Shown here: positions 1 through 11,348 of the stretch, in pieces
Numbering within the stretch: the stretch's first letter is position 1
How the letters are laid out: each line of letters starts with the position of its first letter
NCBI RefSeq assembly: GCF_014852685.1
Contig: NZ_JACZDF010000007.1
Coordinates: forward strand, 1-64,000
Direction of reading: 5' to 3'
DNA: 64,000 nucleotides
From: Flavimobilis rhizosphaerae
GTDB lineage: Bacteria; Actinomycetota; Actinomycetes; Actinomycetales; Cellulomonadaceae
Made by a program: the position numbers and the translations under genes
The notes under the pieces: generated by a model
What the model saw: only the letters and a program-made list of their open reading frames with translations
Databases searched by the model: none
Told to the model about the DNA's origin: nothing

Positions 1-2031
1 TACTCGGGTGCGGGCTCGTCCGTGCTCGTGAAGTCGATCACGGTGTGGGGCGAGACGACGACGTTCGGCGTTGCGCTGCCCACCGACTCGACCGTCAAGG
101 TCCCGCACGGCTCGATCAAGCCTTTCCCGGAGACGGAAGAGAACTACGACTCATGGCACCAGGGTCACTGGAAGGAGTCCGAGCTCGGCACGATCACGCT
201 CTCGCCTGCGGGTGCGGTCCTCACGGGTGGCGTCAACCAGCTCATCAAGGGCGACGCGGCCCGCTTTGCGGGCGTCTCGCTCCAGACGCTCATCGACTCG
301 GTCGCGGTCGAGGCGGATGCTGAGGCGGGTGAGCTCTTCCACCAGGTTCCGCTGTACTACGGCCCCACGAAGAAGGCTGACGCGGCGAAGGACGAGCAGT
401 TCACGACGCTCCGCAAGGATGTCACGGTCGAGGGTGATGTCTGGACAACGTCGCGTGCGATCTACGACAACGGCGGCGCGGTCCGTCTGGCTGCTGGTGC
501 TCACGACCTCGGCGTCATCGTCGCGGCTCTTGAGGCTGCGTCGGCGACGTATGCGTCGGCCGCTTACGCGCCGTCGGTGGACGTCATCGGTTACGGCGTC
601 TACTCGGCCGCGACCGTCACCGTCTCCACGATCACGGTGTGGGGCGTCACGTCCGACTTCAGGCAGGGCGCCGCGGCTGACGCTGCAGTGACTGTCACGG
701 GCACGGCGACGGTGGGCTCGACGCTCACTGCGGCCGCGACCGAGGTCGAGGGTTCCGCCGCCACGTACGCGTGGACGAAGGACGGTGCCGTCATCGACGG
801 CGCCACCTCGGCGACGCTCGTGCTCACGCCGGAGATGGTCGGTGCTGCTATCGCCGTCGTCGTGACGTACCCGGCCGGCATCTACGCGGAGACGGTCGTC
901 ACCTCGGAGGCCGTGACGGTCGCCAAGGGTGCCAAGCCTGCGGTGTCGGTCGTCGTCTCGGGTGAGGCGAAGGTCGGCTCGACGCTCACGGCGAAGGCCA
1001 CGACGGTCGAGGGCGCCACGGTGACGTACGCGTGGACGAAGAACGGTGCGGTCATCGACGGCGCCACCTCGGCGACGCTCGTGCTCACGCCTGCTCTCGT
1101 GGGTGCGAAGGTTGCGGTCGTCGTGACGTCGACGGTCGCCGGCTACGAGGTGGCGTCGGCTACCTCGGAGGCCGTGACGGTCGCCAAGGGTGCCAAGCCT
1201 GCGGTGTCGGTCGTCGTCTCGGGTGAGGCGAAGGTCGGCTCGACGCTCACGGCGAAGGCCACGACGGTCGAGGGCGCCACGGTGACGTACGCGTGGACGA
1301 AGAACGGTGTCGCGATCGCTGGTGCGACTTCGTCGAAGCTCGTGCTTGCGCCTGCGCTCGTGGGTGCGAAGGTTGCGGTCGTCGTGACGTCGACGGTCGC
1401 CGGTTACGAGGCGGCCTCGGCCACCTCGGCACCTGTGACGGTCGCGGCGAAGAAGCTCGCCCCGGCTGTTGTCAAGGTCGACGGCAAGCGCAAGGTGGGC
1501 TCGACGCTCACCGCACGCACCACGTGGACCGAGAAGCCGAGCAAGGTCACGTACCAGTGGTACGCGAGCGGCAAGGCCATCAAGGGCGCGACGAAGTCGA
1601 AGCTCAAGGTCACGACGAAGCAGGTCGGCAAGAGGATCTCGGTGGTCGTCTCGGGAACGCGTGACGGCTACACGAAGGCCACCTCGAAGTCTGCCCGCAC
1701 CGTCGCCGTCCCGAAGATCGCCTCGAAGATCAAGGTGAGCGTGTCGAAGGGCACGAAGAAGTACGGCAGCACGGTCCTCGTCAAGGTCCGGGTGTCGGCG
1801 ACGAACGCTCCTCGTGTCCGTGGCCTCCTCACCATCAAGGTCGGCAAGGCGACCGTCCGGACGACGGTGAAGAAGGCGGGCACGTACGCCGTCCGCATCC
1901 CTGCGTCGAAGATTGGCGTCGGCAAGAAGCCTGCGGTGCGAGTCTCGTACCGCCCCGACACGGTGTCGAAGGCCTACACGTCGACGTCGAGCTTCAAGGG
2001 GCGCTCGTCCCTGAAGATCGTTCGCCGCTGA
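1..2031 (+). CDS. Repeat-containing surface/secreted protein, 5' end outside window
   Basis: The frame is open from base 1, so the first visible GTG at 22 is probably internal and the N-terminus (including any signal peptide) is missing; 676 residues are seen. After about 220 residues of a non-repetitive domain come four Ig-like repeats of about 87 residues, each with a VGSTLTA motif, a YAWTK or YQWYA motif and a VGAKVAVVV-like strand. They resemble the tandem Ig-like repeats of actinobacterial cell-surface proteins. The last 100 residues are a lysine-rich Big-type beta domain (VRGLLTIKVGKATVRTTV). No LPXTG motif or C-terminal membrane anchor is present, so it is probably secreted or held non-covalently. 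A strong hairpin follows the stop. Function is unknown; adhesion or polymer binding is inference. Confidence 0.8.
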   Translation, partial: YSGAGSSVLVKSITVWGETTTFGVALPTDSTVKVPHGSIKPFPETEENYDSWHQGHWKESELGTITLSPAGAVLTGGVNQLIKGDAARFAGVSLQTLIDSVAVEADAEAGELFHQVPLYYGPTKKADAAKDEQFTTLRKDVTVEGDVWTTSRAIYDNGGAVRLAAGAHDLGVIVAALEAASATYASAAYAPSVDVIGYGVYSAATVTVSTITVWGVTSDFRQGAAADAAVTVTGTATVGSTLTAAATEVEGSAATYAWTKDGAVIDGATSATLVLTPEMVGAAIAVVVTYPAGIYAETVVTSEAVTVAKGAKPAVSVVVSGEAKVGSTLTAKATTVEGATVTYAWTKNGAVIDGATSATLVLTPALVGAKVAVVVTSTVAGYEVASATSEAVTVAKGAKPAVSVVVSGEAKVGSTLTAKATTVEGATVTYAWTKNGVAIAGATSSKLVLAPALVGAKVAVVVTSTVAGYEAASATSAPVTVAAKKLAPAVVKVDGKRKVGSTLTARTTWTEKPSKVTYQWYASGKAIKGATKSKLKVTTKQVGKRISVVVSGTRDGYTKATSKSARTVAVPKIASKIKVSVSKGTKKYGSTVLVKVRVSATNAPRVRGLLTIKVGKATVRTTVKKAGTYAVRIPASKIGVGKKPAVRVSYRPDTVSKAYTSTSSFKGRSSLKIVRR
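901..1309 (+). repeat. Tandem 261-bp coding repeats with a 148-bp identical core
   Basis: Bases 901-1048 recur without a mismatch at 1162-1309, an offset of 261 bp or exactly 87 codons. The rest of each unit is near-identical, and more diverged copies flank them at about 685-900 and 1465-1700. The identity at silent positions points to recent duplication or gene conversion inside the surface protein gene. Confidence 0.9.
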
Positions 2032-2043
2032 CGCGATGATCAC

Positions 2044-2107
2044 GGTCGGCCGACGGCCGACCAGCACAGACCCACGGGGTGGGCGGCGCTGCCGCCCACC
2101 CCGTGGG
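2044..2107 (+). terminator. Double hairpin after the surface protein gene
   Basis: Two perfect inverted repeats lie 13-76 bp after the stop. The first is 2044-2051/2055-2062 (8 bp, 3-nt loop). The second is 2071-2087/2091-2107 (17 bp, loop GCT). No T-tract follows, as is common for terminators in high-GC actinobacteria. Confidence 0.75.
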
Positions 2108-2216
2108 CGTTCCCGATCGCGCACAGACGACTCCCGCCGGACGAGGCCGCTGCCGTGCCCGACCCGGATCCCGGCACGACGCTCGGAACGGTGTCCTCGC
2201 CGCCCCGCACCCGTGG

Positions 2217-2222
2217 GAGAAT
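2217..2222 (+). promoter_or_regulatory. Probable -10 box of lepA, leaderless mRNA
   Basis: GAGAAT sits 7 nt before the GTG at 2230. The in-frame ATG at 2221 lies inside this box, which favours GTG 2230 as both transcription and translation start. Confidence 0.5.
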
Positions 2223-2229
2223 GGGGTCC

Positions 2230-4112
<1,883 letters not shown>

Positions 4113-4116
<4 letters not shown>

Positions 4117-5390
4117 GTCCCGCGCTGCCCGACGGGGATCCTGCGCCGGCGGACGGTGCGCTTCCCCGCTGGGCGGGCGGCTCGGGCGCGCCGCAGCGCG
4201 CGTTCGGCGTCTACGTCCACGTGCCGTTCTGCACGGTGCGCTGCGGCTACTGCGACTTCAACACGTACACGGCGACCGAGCTCGGCGGGGGCGCGAGCCA
4301 GGACTCGTACGCGACGACGGCGCTCTCGGAGATCGAGCTCGGCGCACACGTCCTCGCGGACGCGGGTCTGCCGGCACGCGAGGTCTCGACGGTGTTCGTC
4401 GGCGGCGGAACGCCGACGGTCCTCCCGGCGGGGGACCTCGCGCGGATCCTCGACGGTCTCCGTGACGCGTGGGGTCTTGCGGACGGTGCCGAGGTGACGA
4501 CGGAGGCGAACCCGGACTCCGTGAGCCCGGAGTACCTGCGGACGCTCGCGGACGCGGGGTTCACGCGCGTGTCCTTCGGCATGCAGTCCGCGGTCCCGCA
4601 CGTCCTCGCGACGCTCGAGCGCACGCACGACCCGGCGCGCATCCCCGACGTCGTCGCGTGGGCGCGCGACGCGGGGCTCGACGTGTCGCTCGACCTCATC
4701 TACGGCACGCCGGGGGAGTCGCTCGACGACTGGCGGACGAGCGTCGAGGCGGCGCTCGCGACAGGCGTCGACCACGTCTCGGCGTACGCGCTCGTCGTCG
4801 AGCCGGGCACGCGCATGGCGGTGCAGGTGCGCCGGGGTGAGCTCACGCTTCCCGACGAGGACGACCAGGCCGCGAAGTACGAACTTGCCGACGAGCTCCT
4901 CACGGCGTCGGGCCTGCGCTGGTACGAGGTGTCGAACTGGGCGCGTGAGCGCGCCGACGGGTCGGTCGCGGCGTGCCGGCACAACCTCGCATACTGGCGC
5001 GGCGACGACTGGTGGGGCGTGGGTCCGGGCGCGCACTCGTACGTCGGCGGACCCCTCGTCGGGGACGACGGCGACGAGATCGCGGGCGTGCGCTGGTGGA
5101 ACGTCAAGCACCCGCGGCGCTACGCGACGATGCTCGCCGCCGGGCAGAGCCCGGCGGCGGGACGGGAGCTGCTCGACGCCCCGACGGCCACGCTCGAGCG
5201 TGTCATGCTCGGAGTACGTCTTGCCGAGGGTCTCGATCTTGCCGAGCTCTCGGCCGCTGGCCGGCGCGCGGTGGCCGGCCAGGTCGCGGCGGGCCTCCTC
5301 GACGGTCGCGCCGCGATCGGGGGACGTGCTCTCCTCACGAGGCGCGGGAGGCTGCTCGCCGATGCCGTCGTCCGTGACCTCACGGACTGA
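4113..5390 (+). CDS. hemW: Heme chaperone HemW, radical SAM (coproporphyrinogen oxidase-like)
   Basis: 425 residues from GTG 4113, overlapping the lepA stop. The radical-SAM cluster motif CxxxCxxC is C40-TVR-C44-GY-C47, and the extra cysteine arrangement of true HemN is absent. [17 protein letters not shown] and DLIYGTPGE follow, and the C-terminal HemW domain ends with the [14 protein letters not shown] stretch. HemW proteins bind heme and deliver it to respiratory enzymes rather than oxidising coproporphyrinogen. The lepA-hemW pair is widely conserved. Older databases call this family oxygen-independent coproporphyrinogen III oxidase. Confidence 0.92.
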
Positions 5391-5530
5391 GACGACCGGC
5401 GACACACGCGCCTTCGACGCGCGGACGGTGGCGCGGATCACTACGCTGTGGGCGGTGACGTGCATTCGTGCGCGTCGAACCGGGTTCGAGGGGAACCCGG
5501 TCCGTCCTGCCCCGATCCAAGGAGCATCCC

Positions 5531-6451
5531 ATGTCCGACAGCAACGTTCCTCCGTACCCGGGCGGGTCCTCGGACCCTTACGGGCAGCAGCCTGCCGGTA
5601 CGCCCGCGCAGCCGGACCCTTCGGCGCCGTACGGTGCGACGCCGCCTCCGCCTGCCGGGCAGCCCGCCTTCGGGACGACGCCTCCTGCTGACCCGTACGG
5701 CGCGCAGCAGCCCTACGGTGCTCCGCAGCAGCCGTACGGCCAGCAGCAGTCGTATGGTGCGCCGCAGAACTTCGGAGCCGCGGCCGACCCGTTCGACATC
5801 GGTTCCGCGCTCTCCTACGGCTGGGAGCGCTTTACGTCCAATGTCGCCGCACTGATCCTCGGCACGCTCGCGTGGCTCGCGGGAGTGAGCATCGTCATCA
5901 CGATCCTCTCGGCGGTGCTTGTCGGGGGAAGCCTCCTTGCGGCGCTCAGCAACCCTGACGCGGCGGGCGGTTTTGCGGCCGGCCTCGGGGGTGGATTCAT
6001 CCTCCTCGTCGTGCTCAGCCTCGTCCTCGGGTTCCTCGCGCAAGCGGGGCAGGTCAACGCGTCGCTCGTCGTCACGCGGACCGGCCGGGTGTCGTTCGGC
6101 GACTTCTTCAAGATTCCCAACCTCGGTCAGGTCGTGCTTGCTTCCGCCGTCCTCGGCCTGGCAGCGGCGATCACGGCGATCACCATCATCGGACCGCTCG
6201 TCGTCATGTTCTTTGGTCTCTTCGCGCTCCACTTCGTCATGGACAAGGGCATGGGCGCGATCGACGCGATCAAGGCGAGCATCGATGTCGTCAAGAAGAA
6301 CCTCGGCTCAGCCATCCTGCTTGCGATCGTCGTCGCGATCGTCTCCGCAGCGGGCAGCATCGTGTTTGTCGGATCGCTCGTGACGACCCCGATCGCGCTC
6401 GTCGCACTCGCGTTCGCCTACCGCCGCGTCATCGGCGAGCAGCCCGCCTGA
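5531..6451 (+). CDS. Proline/glycine-rich integral membrane protein, unknown function
   Basis: 306 residues from ATG 5531, with an AAGGAG ribosome site just upstream. The first 85 residues are disordered, with repeated YG(Q/A)PQ and PYG units. The remainder is a multi-helix membrane domain with segments around LILGTLAWLAGVSIVITILSAV, GFILLVVLSLVLGFLA, VLASAVLGLAAAITAITIIGP and ILLAIVVAIVSAAGSI. The architecture matches actinobacterial membrane proteins annotated as glycerophosphoryl diester phosphodiesterase membrane domain-like or hypothetical. A 9-bp hairpin (5479-5501) precedes the gene. No enzymatic residues are recognised. Confidence 0.75.
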   Translation: MSDSNVPPYPGGSSDPYGQQPAGTPAQPDPSAPYGATPPPPAGQPAFGTTPPADPYGAQQPYGAPQQPYGQQQSYGAPQNFGAAADPFDIGSALSYGWERFTSNVAALILGTLAWLAGVSIVITILSAVLVGGSLLAALSNPDAAGGFAAGLGGGFILLVVLSLVLGFLAQAGQVNASLVVTRTGRVSFGDFFKIPNLGQVVLASAVLGLAAAITAITIIGPLVVMFFGLFALHFVMDKGMGAIDAIKASIDVVKKNLGSAILLAIVVAIVSAAGSIVFVGSLVTTPIALVALAFAYRRVIGEQPA

Positions 6452-6525
6452 CGTTCCCGTCCGCGTGGCACGTCGGCCCGGCACCCCGTCCGCGGGGGCC
6501 GGGCCGACAGCGTTCGAGGCGTGCG

Positions 6526-7389
6526 TCAGCCCGTTGGCTCGGTGACGAAGTCGATGAGTTCCTCGACGCGCCCGATGAGCGCGGGCTCGAGGTCGGTCCA
6601 CGAGCGGACGGTGCCGAGGATCCGCTTCCAGCCGTGGGCGACATCGGCCTGGTCGGCGTGCGCCCAGCCGAGGTGGCGGAGGATCCCGACCTTCCACTCG
6701 ACGGAGCGGTCGATGCGCGGCCAGGCCTCGAGCCCGACACGCGCGGGCTTCACGGCTTCCCAGACGTCGACGTAGGGGTGCCCGACGATCCTCACGGTGC
6801 CGGGTGGCACGAGGCGCAGGACGGTGTCGGCGACGCGCTGCTCCTTGGACCCCGCGACGAGGTGGTCGACGAGCACGCCGAGCCGGCGGGTGCGGTCGGG
6901 TGCGAAGTCGCGGACGTAGGCCTCGAGGTTGTCGACGCCGTCGAGGAGCTCGACGACGACGCCCTCGACGCGCAGGTCGTCGCCCCAGACCTTCTCGACG
7001 AGCTCGGCGTCGTGGCGTCCCTCGACGAGGAGGCGCGAGCCGCGGGCGACGCGCGCCTGGGCGCCGCGGACGGCGACCGAGCCGGAGGCGGTGCGCGTGG
7101 GTGCGGCGGGCGCCCGGGACATGACGGGCGCCTCGAGGATCACGGGCTCACCGTCGATCCAGAACCCGGGGCCGAGCGGGAACGTGCGGGTGCGGCCGAG
7201 GGAGTCCTCGAGCTCGACGACGTGCATGCCGCCCGACTTCTCGACGCGGACGACGGCGCCGACCCAGCCTGTCGTCACCTCCTCGACGACCGTCCCGCGC
7301 TGCGCGGCGACGGGGCGCGCGACTGGGCGGCGCCGGTGGTGGGTCGCGGGGTCGCCCCCGAGGACGTCGGATCCGTAGCGGTCGTGCAT
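6526..7389 (-). CDS. DUF3097 family protein with TOPRIM-like segment
   Basis: 287 residues on the minus strand, divergent from hrcA. The N-terminus (MHDRYGSDVLGGDP) and the DSLGRTRTFPLGPGFWIDG stretch match the actinobacterial DUF3097 family. The central part reads SRLLVEGRHDAELVEKVWG followed by VVELLDGVDNL and GVLVDHLVAGSKE, which looks like a TOPRIM fold with its conserved E and DxD-like acids. That suggests a nucleic-acid related activity, although the family is not biochemically characterised as far as I know. Its position next to hrcA and close to lepA/hemW is common in Micrococcales. Confidence 0.85.
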   Translation of the reverse strand: MHDRYGSDVLGGDPATHHRRRPVARPVAAQRGTVVEEVTTGWVGAVVRVEKSGGMHVVELEDSLGRTRTFPLGPGFWIDGEPVILEAPVMSRAPAAPTRTASGSVAVRGAQARVARGSRLLVEGRHDAELVEKVWGDDLRVEGVVVELLDGVDNLEAYVRDFAPDRTRRLGVLVDHLVAGSKEQRVADTVLRLVPPGTVRIVGHPYVDVWEAVKPARVGLEAWPRIDRSVEWKVGILRHLGWAHADQADVAHGWKRILGTVRSWTDLEPALIGRVEELIDFVTEPTG

Positions 7390-7476
7390 CCCGACACCTT
7401 AAGGCGGTGGGGTCGGCGCGCGAGGGAGCGTCGGGTGTGTGGCGTGCGTCGCTGACCGTCTGCGTCCGGACGCGGG

Positions 7477-7508
7477 TAGGATTGGCACTCGGACCCTGAG
7501 AGTGCGAA
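7477..7508 (+). promoter_or_regulatory. hrcA promoter -10 box and CIRCE operator
   Basis: TTGGCACTC at 7482-7490 and GAGTGCGAA at 7500-7508 are separated by exactly 9 nt. They match the CIRCE consensus TTAGCACTC-N9-GAGTGCTAA with one change in each arm. A -10 box TAGGAT (7477-7482) abuts the left arm, so HrcA bound here would cover the transcription start of its own gene and dnaJ. Confidence 0.92.
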
Positions 7509-7538
7509 TCTCGGGGGTGTGAGAGCTGAGGGAGGAGC

Positions 7539-8576
7539 ATGATGTCGACGCACGGGACGGCTGCGGACCGCCGCCTCGACGTGCTCCGCGCGATCGTCGA
7601 GGACTACGTGACGACGCGCGAGCCCGTCGGCTCGCGCGTGCTTGCTGAGAGGCACCGCCTCGGTGTCTCGCCCGCGACGATCCGCAACGATATGGCCGTC
7701 CTGGAAGAGGAGGGCCTCATCGCGCAGCCGCACACGTCGGCCGGGCGTGTGCCGACGGACAAGGGCTACCGCCTCTTCGTCGACCGCCTCGCCGAGGTCA
7801 AGCCGCTCTCGCAGCCCGAGCGCCGTGCGATCACGTCATTCCTCGACGGTGCGGTCGACCTCGACGACGTCATCGTCCGTGCTTCGCGCCTCCTCGCGCA
7901 CCTCACGCAGCAGGTCGCCGTCGTCCAGTACCCGTCGTTGCGACGATCGGGGCTGCGTCACCTCGAGCTCGTGCCCGTCGAGGGCTCGCGGCTGCTCGTC
8001 GTCGTCATCACCGACACGGGCCGCGTCGTGCAGCGCACGCTCGAGCTGTCGTCCGACGTCGACGAGGAATCGCTCGCACGCCTGCGGGCGCGCCTCAACG
8101 CGGCGTGCCTCGGCCGGCGGCTCCCCGAGATGCGCACCGCGCTCGAGTCGCTCCCGGAGCAGTTCGTCCCTGAGGAACGGCCGCTCCTCCGCGAGATCTC
8201 CGACCTTCTCGTCCACACGCTCGGCCTCGAGTCCGACGAGCGCATCGTCCTCGCGGGGACGTCGAACCTCGCGCGTTCCGGGATGCGGTTCGAGCACGCG
8301 CTGCGACCCGTGCTCGAGGCGCTCGAGGAAGAGGTCGTGCTCCTCGGCCTCCTCACCGAGATGACGGAGGACTCGGCGGGCGTCGCGGTGCGCATCGGTC
8401 ACGAGATGCCGCACGTCGGCCTCTCCGAGACGTCGGTCGTCACGGCGGGCTACGGCGCCGAGGGTGACGCGGTCGCGCTCCTCGGTTCGATCGGCCCGAC
8501 CCGCATGGACTATCCGCAGACGATCGCCGCGGTGCGCGCGGTCGCGCGCTACCTCACCCGCATCATCACGACGTGA
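7539..8576 (+). CDS. hrcA: Heat-inducible transcription repressor HrcA
   Basis: 345 residues. ATG 7539 follows a GGAGGA site at 7531-7536, with ATG 7542 as a close alternative. The N-terminal winged helix ([20 protein letters not shown], then [19 protein letters not shown]) and the [18 protein letters not shown] motif are diagnostic. The C-terminal GAF-like dimer domain is complete and ends with [20 protein letters not shown]. HrcA represses chaperone genes through CIRCE, and one copy lies 31 bp upstream of this start, so the gene is autoregulated. dnaJ follows 59 bp downstream and is probably co-transcribed. Confidence 0.95.
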   Translation: MMSTHGTAADRRLDVLRAIVEDYVTTREPVGSRVLAERHRLGVSPATIRNDMAVLEEEGLIAQPHTSAGRVPTDKGYRLFVDRLAEVKPLSQPERRAITSFLDGAVDLDDVIVRASRLLAHLTQQVAVVQYPSLRRSGLRHLELVPVEGSRLLVVVITDTGRVVQRTLELSSDVDEESLARLRARLNAACLGRRLPEMRTALESLPEQFVPEERPLLREISDLLVHTLGLESDERIVLAGTSNLARSGMRFEHALRPVLEALEEEVVLLGLLTEMTEDSAGVAVRIGHEMPHVGLSETSVVTAGYGAEGDAVALLGSIGPTRMDYPQTIAAVRAVARYLTRIITT

Positions 8577-8635
8577 CCGGGCCGGCGCGAGCCGCCGTCC
8601 CCTGACCGTTCCACCCACCACCAGGAAGAACCCCT

Positions 8636-9748
8636 GTGACGGACTACTACGAGATCCTCGGTGTGCCGCGTGACGCGACGCAGGACCAGATCAAGAAGGC
8701 GTACCGGAAGCTCGCGCGCGAGCTCCACCCGGACGTCGCCGGCGAGGAGGGCGCGGACCGCTTCAAGGACGTGACGCGCGCCTACGAGGTGCTCGGCACG
8801 GCGGAGAAGCGCCAGGCTTACGACATGGGCACGGATCCGTCGGCGCCGGGTGGCGGCCAGGCGGGCGGCTTCGGCTTCCAGGACATCTTCGAGACGTTCT
8901 TCGGTGGTGGTCAGGCCCAGCGCGGCCCCGTGCCGCGCACGCGGCGCGGCCAGGACGCGCTCCTGCGCCTCGACATCGACCTTGCGGAGGCCGCGTTCGG
9001 GGCTCGCAAGGAAGTGACGATCGACACCGCGCGCGTGTGCTCGACGTGCGGCGGCGCGTGCACGCGCCCCGGCACGTCGGTCCAGACGTGCGTCGTGTGC
9101 CAGGGCCGTGGTTCGGTCCAGCGTGTCGCGCGCTCGTTCCTCGGCCAGGTCATGACGACGCAGCCGTGCGCGGCGTGCCAGGGGCACGGGACGACGATCC
9201 CCGAGCCGTGCGTCGACTGCGCGGGCGAGGGTCGCGTGCGGACGCGCCAGACGATCTCGATCGACGTGCCGGCGGGCGTCGACACGGGCACGCGCATCAA
9301 GCTCTCCGGTCAGGGCGAGGTCGGCCCGGCGGGAGGTCCGGCTGGTGACCTCTACGTCGAGATCCGGGAGCGCAAGCACCCGGTGTTCGTGCGTCGGGGC
9401 GACGACCTCCACTGCACGCTCGAGGTGCCGATGACGGCGGCGGCGCTCGGCACGACGATCGAGCTCGAGACGCTCGACGGACCGCGAGACGTGACGTTCC
9501 CGCCGGGCACGCAGCCGGGCGACGTCGTGACGCTCGCCGACCTCGGCGTCGGGCACCTCCACGTCGGTGGACGCGGCGATCTCGACGTCCATGTCGACGT
9601 GCGCGTCCCGCACGACCTCGACGACGAGCAGGCCGAGCTGCTGCGCCGCCTCGCCGCGCTGCGCGGCGAGGAGCGTCCCGAGGCGAAGGTCGCCTCGGCG
9701 CACCCGAGCGTGTTCAGCCGTCTTAAGGACAAGCTCTCCGGTCGCTGA
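8636..9748 (+). CDS. dnaJ: Molecular chaperone DnaJ (second actinobacterial copy type)
   Basis: 370 residues from GTG 8636. The J-domain has the HPD motif at about residue 31, which stimulates DnaK ATPase. A glycine/phenylalanine linker follows (GGGQAGGFGFQDIFETFFGGG). Four zinc-binding CxxCxGxG repeats lie at residues 134-205; the first is atypical (CSTCGGAC, with Cys in place of the last Gly). The C-terminal substrate-binding domains are complete. Actinobacteria usually carry one dnaJ with dnaK-grpE and a second beside hrcA, and this is the second kind. rsmE follows. Confidence 0.94.
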   Translation: MTDYYEILGVPRDATQDQIKKAYRKLARELHPDVAGEEGADRFKDVTRAYEVLGTAEKRQAYDMGTDPSAPGGGQAGGFGFQDIFETFFGGGQAQRGPVPRTRRGQDALLRLDIDLAEAAFGARKEVTIDTARVCSTCGGACTRPGTSVQTCVVCQGRGSVQRVARSFLGQVMTTQPCAACQGHGTTIPEPCVDCAGEGRVRTRQTISIDVPAGVDTGTRIKLSGQGEVGPAGGPAGDLYVEIRERKHPVFVRRGDDLHCTLEVPMTAAALGTTIELETLDGPRDVTFPPGTQPGDVVTLADLGVGHLHVGGRGDLDVHVDVRVPHDLDDEQAELLRRLAALRGEERPEAKVASAHPSVFSRLKDKLSGR

Positions 9749-9792
9749 GCGACATCGGCGGCACAGTCGCGGAAAGGCTAGGGTCGACGACC

Positions 9793-10560
9793 ATGAGCGC
9801 ACCCGTCTTCCTCGCCGAGGCGTCCGGCATCGACCAGCTCGCGGCGGGCGACCACTACCTTCTCGACGGGCCAGAGGGCCGGCACGCGGGCGTCGTCCAG
9901 CGGCGCCGGCCGGGGGAGGCCGTCGACGTCGTCGACGGCGCCGGGGTGCGTGCCCGCTGCACGATCGAGTCGGTGCACGAGTCGAAGGTGAGGCTCGCCG
10001 TCGACGAGGTCGTCCACGAGCCGCTCCCGCAGCCGGCGCTCGTACTCGTCCAGGCGCTCGCGAAGGGCGACCGCGACGAGATGGCGGTCGAGGCCGCCAC
10101 GGAGGTCGGCGCGGACGCCGTCGTGCCGTGGCAGGCGTCGCGCTCGATCGTCGTGTGGCGTGGCGACCGCGCCGCGAAGTCGCGCGCTCGCTGGGTCGCG
10201 ACCGTGCGCGCGGCGTCGAAGCAGTCGCGCCGGGCGCGACTGCCGCGCGTCGAGGAGTCCGTGACGACGACGTCGCTCGCGGCGCGCACGCGCGAGGTCG
10301 TCGCGGCGGGCGGTGCCGTGCTCGTCCTCCACGAGTCGGCCGAGAAGCCGCTCGCGGGTGCTCGTGTGCCGGCTCCGGGGGAGGGCGTCGAGATCCTCGT
10401 CGTCGTCGGCCCGGAGGGCGGCATCGCCGCCGATGAGCTCACGGAGCTCGAGGAGGCGGGAGCTCAGACCGTTCTCCTCGGCCCGCACGTCCTGCGGACG
10501 TCGACGGCCGGACCGGTCGCGCTCGCGCTCCTCGCCCAGCGGCTCGGCCGCTGGGGCTGA
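9793..10560 (+). CDS. rsmE: 16S rRNA m3U1498 methyltransferase RsmE
   Basis: 255 residues. SPOUT-class enzyme that methylates N3 of U1498 in 16S rRNA using SAM. The N-terminal PUA-like domain includes LDGPEGRHAGVVQRRRPGE. The C-terminal trefoil-knot SAM site is seen as VVVGPEGGIAADEL followed by LGPHVLRTSTA. A -10-like TAGGGT at 9779-9784 lies 8 nt before ATG 9793, so it may have its own leaderless start as well as readthrough from dnaJ. The hrcA-dnaJ-rsmE order is conserved in actinobacteria. Confidence 0.94.
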   Translation: MSAPVFLAEASGIDQLAAGDHYLLDGPEGRHAGVVQRRRPGEAVDVVDGAGVRARCTIESVHESKVRLAVDEVVHEPLPQPALVLVQALAKGDRDEMAVEAATEVGADAVVPWQASRSIVVWRGDRAAKSRARWVATVRAASKQSRRARLPRVEESVTTTSLAARTREVVAAGGAVLVLHESAEKPLAGARVPAPGEGVEILVVVGPEGGIAADELTELEEAGAQTVLLGPHVLRTSTAGPVALALLAQRLGRWG

Positions 10561-10576
10561 GAATGCGACGCCGACG

Positions 10577-10616
10577 ACGACGGAGCCCGCACGGCAGACC
10601 GTGCGGGCTCCGTCGT
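10577..10616. terminator. Bidirectional terminator between rsmE and the Gmad2 lipoprotein gene
   Basis: A perfect 18-bp stem (10577-10594/10599-10616) with loop CAGA lies between two convergent genes. Confidence 0.88.
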
Positions 10617-10639
10617 GTCCCGGGCGGTGCGCGGCTCGG

Positions 10640-11125
10640 TCAGGACACCGTGAACGTCACGGCGACGGGACGCAGGGGCGTGCCGTCCTTGGCGCTCGCC
10701 TCGAAGACCTGGACGACCCACTCGCCCGGCTCGAGGTCGACCGTGAACGCGAACGGCGCGATCTCACCGTTCGCGCCGGTGTCGGCCGAGCCCTGCTGCG
10801 CAGGGTCCTCGGCGCTGCCGCCGACCGGGTAGACGAGCCACGAGAGCGTGCCCTCGAACGCGGTGGCCTCGCCCGTGACCTCGACCGAGGGGCCTTCGAC
10901 GGTCGCGCCCTCGAGCGGGGCGGCGAGAAGCGTCGTGTCGTTGACGGCGGGGGTGACCGTGACGAGCGGGGTCGTCGGTGTGCCGGACACGGGCGTCTCG
11001 CTGCTCGAGGCGACGGACGTCCCCGTCGTCGGCCCCGTGGGCGCTGGGTCCGCGCCTGTCGCGCAGCCCGCCATGACCGCGGCAGCGGCGGCGAGCGTGA
11101 GGACAAGGGTGGGACGGCGGCGCAT
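10640..11125 (-). CDS. Gmad2-domain lipoprotein
   Basis: 161 residues on the minus strand. A signal peptide with lipobox VMAGC (Cys near residue 21) is followed by a Thr/Ser/Pro-rich linker. One immunoglobulin-like Gmad2 domain comes next, recognisable from EGPSVEVTGEATAFEGTLSW, NGEIAPFAFTVDL and VVQVFEASAKDGTPLRPV. Gmad2 occurs in spore-germination proteins of Firmicutes and in many non-sporulating actinobacterial lipoproteins, where its role is unknown. It is monocistronic and convergent with rsmE. No enzymatic motif is seen. Confidence 0.85.
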   Translation of the reverse strand: MRRRPTLVLTLAAAAAVMAGCATGADPAPTGPTTGTSVASSSETPVSGTPTTPLVTVTPAVNDTTLLAAPLEGATVEGPSVEVTGEATAFEGTLSWLVYPVGGSAEDPAQQGSADTGANGEIAPFAFTVDLEPGEWVVQVFEASAKDGTPLRPVAVTFTVS

Positions 11126-11348
11126 CAGAGGGAACCTCTCGGAGGGGAAGGCGATGGGGTGCTTCCATCGTCACCCGACGTCCGTGCAGGTGCCGCGTCG
11201 AAAACCACTTCGTGGCCGAGCCGAGACCAACGTGAGACAGCGACGAGACCCGCGGTCCGTGAGAGCTCGCAGCGCCGCTCGGTAGACTCGGACCGACGGC
11301 GCCTCCCGGCGTCGCACGCTCCCGGAAGGTCGACAGCGCACGCGCCCC

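Noticed and set aside
4831-5691. Frames overlapping hemW on the plus strand
   Set aside because: Ser/Arg/Thr-rich translations typical of the +1 frame of GC-rich genes.
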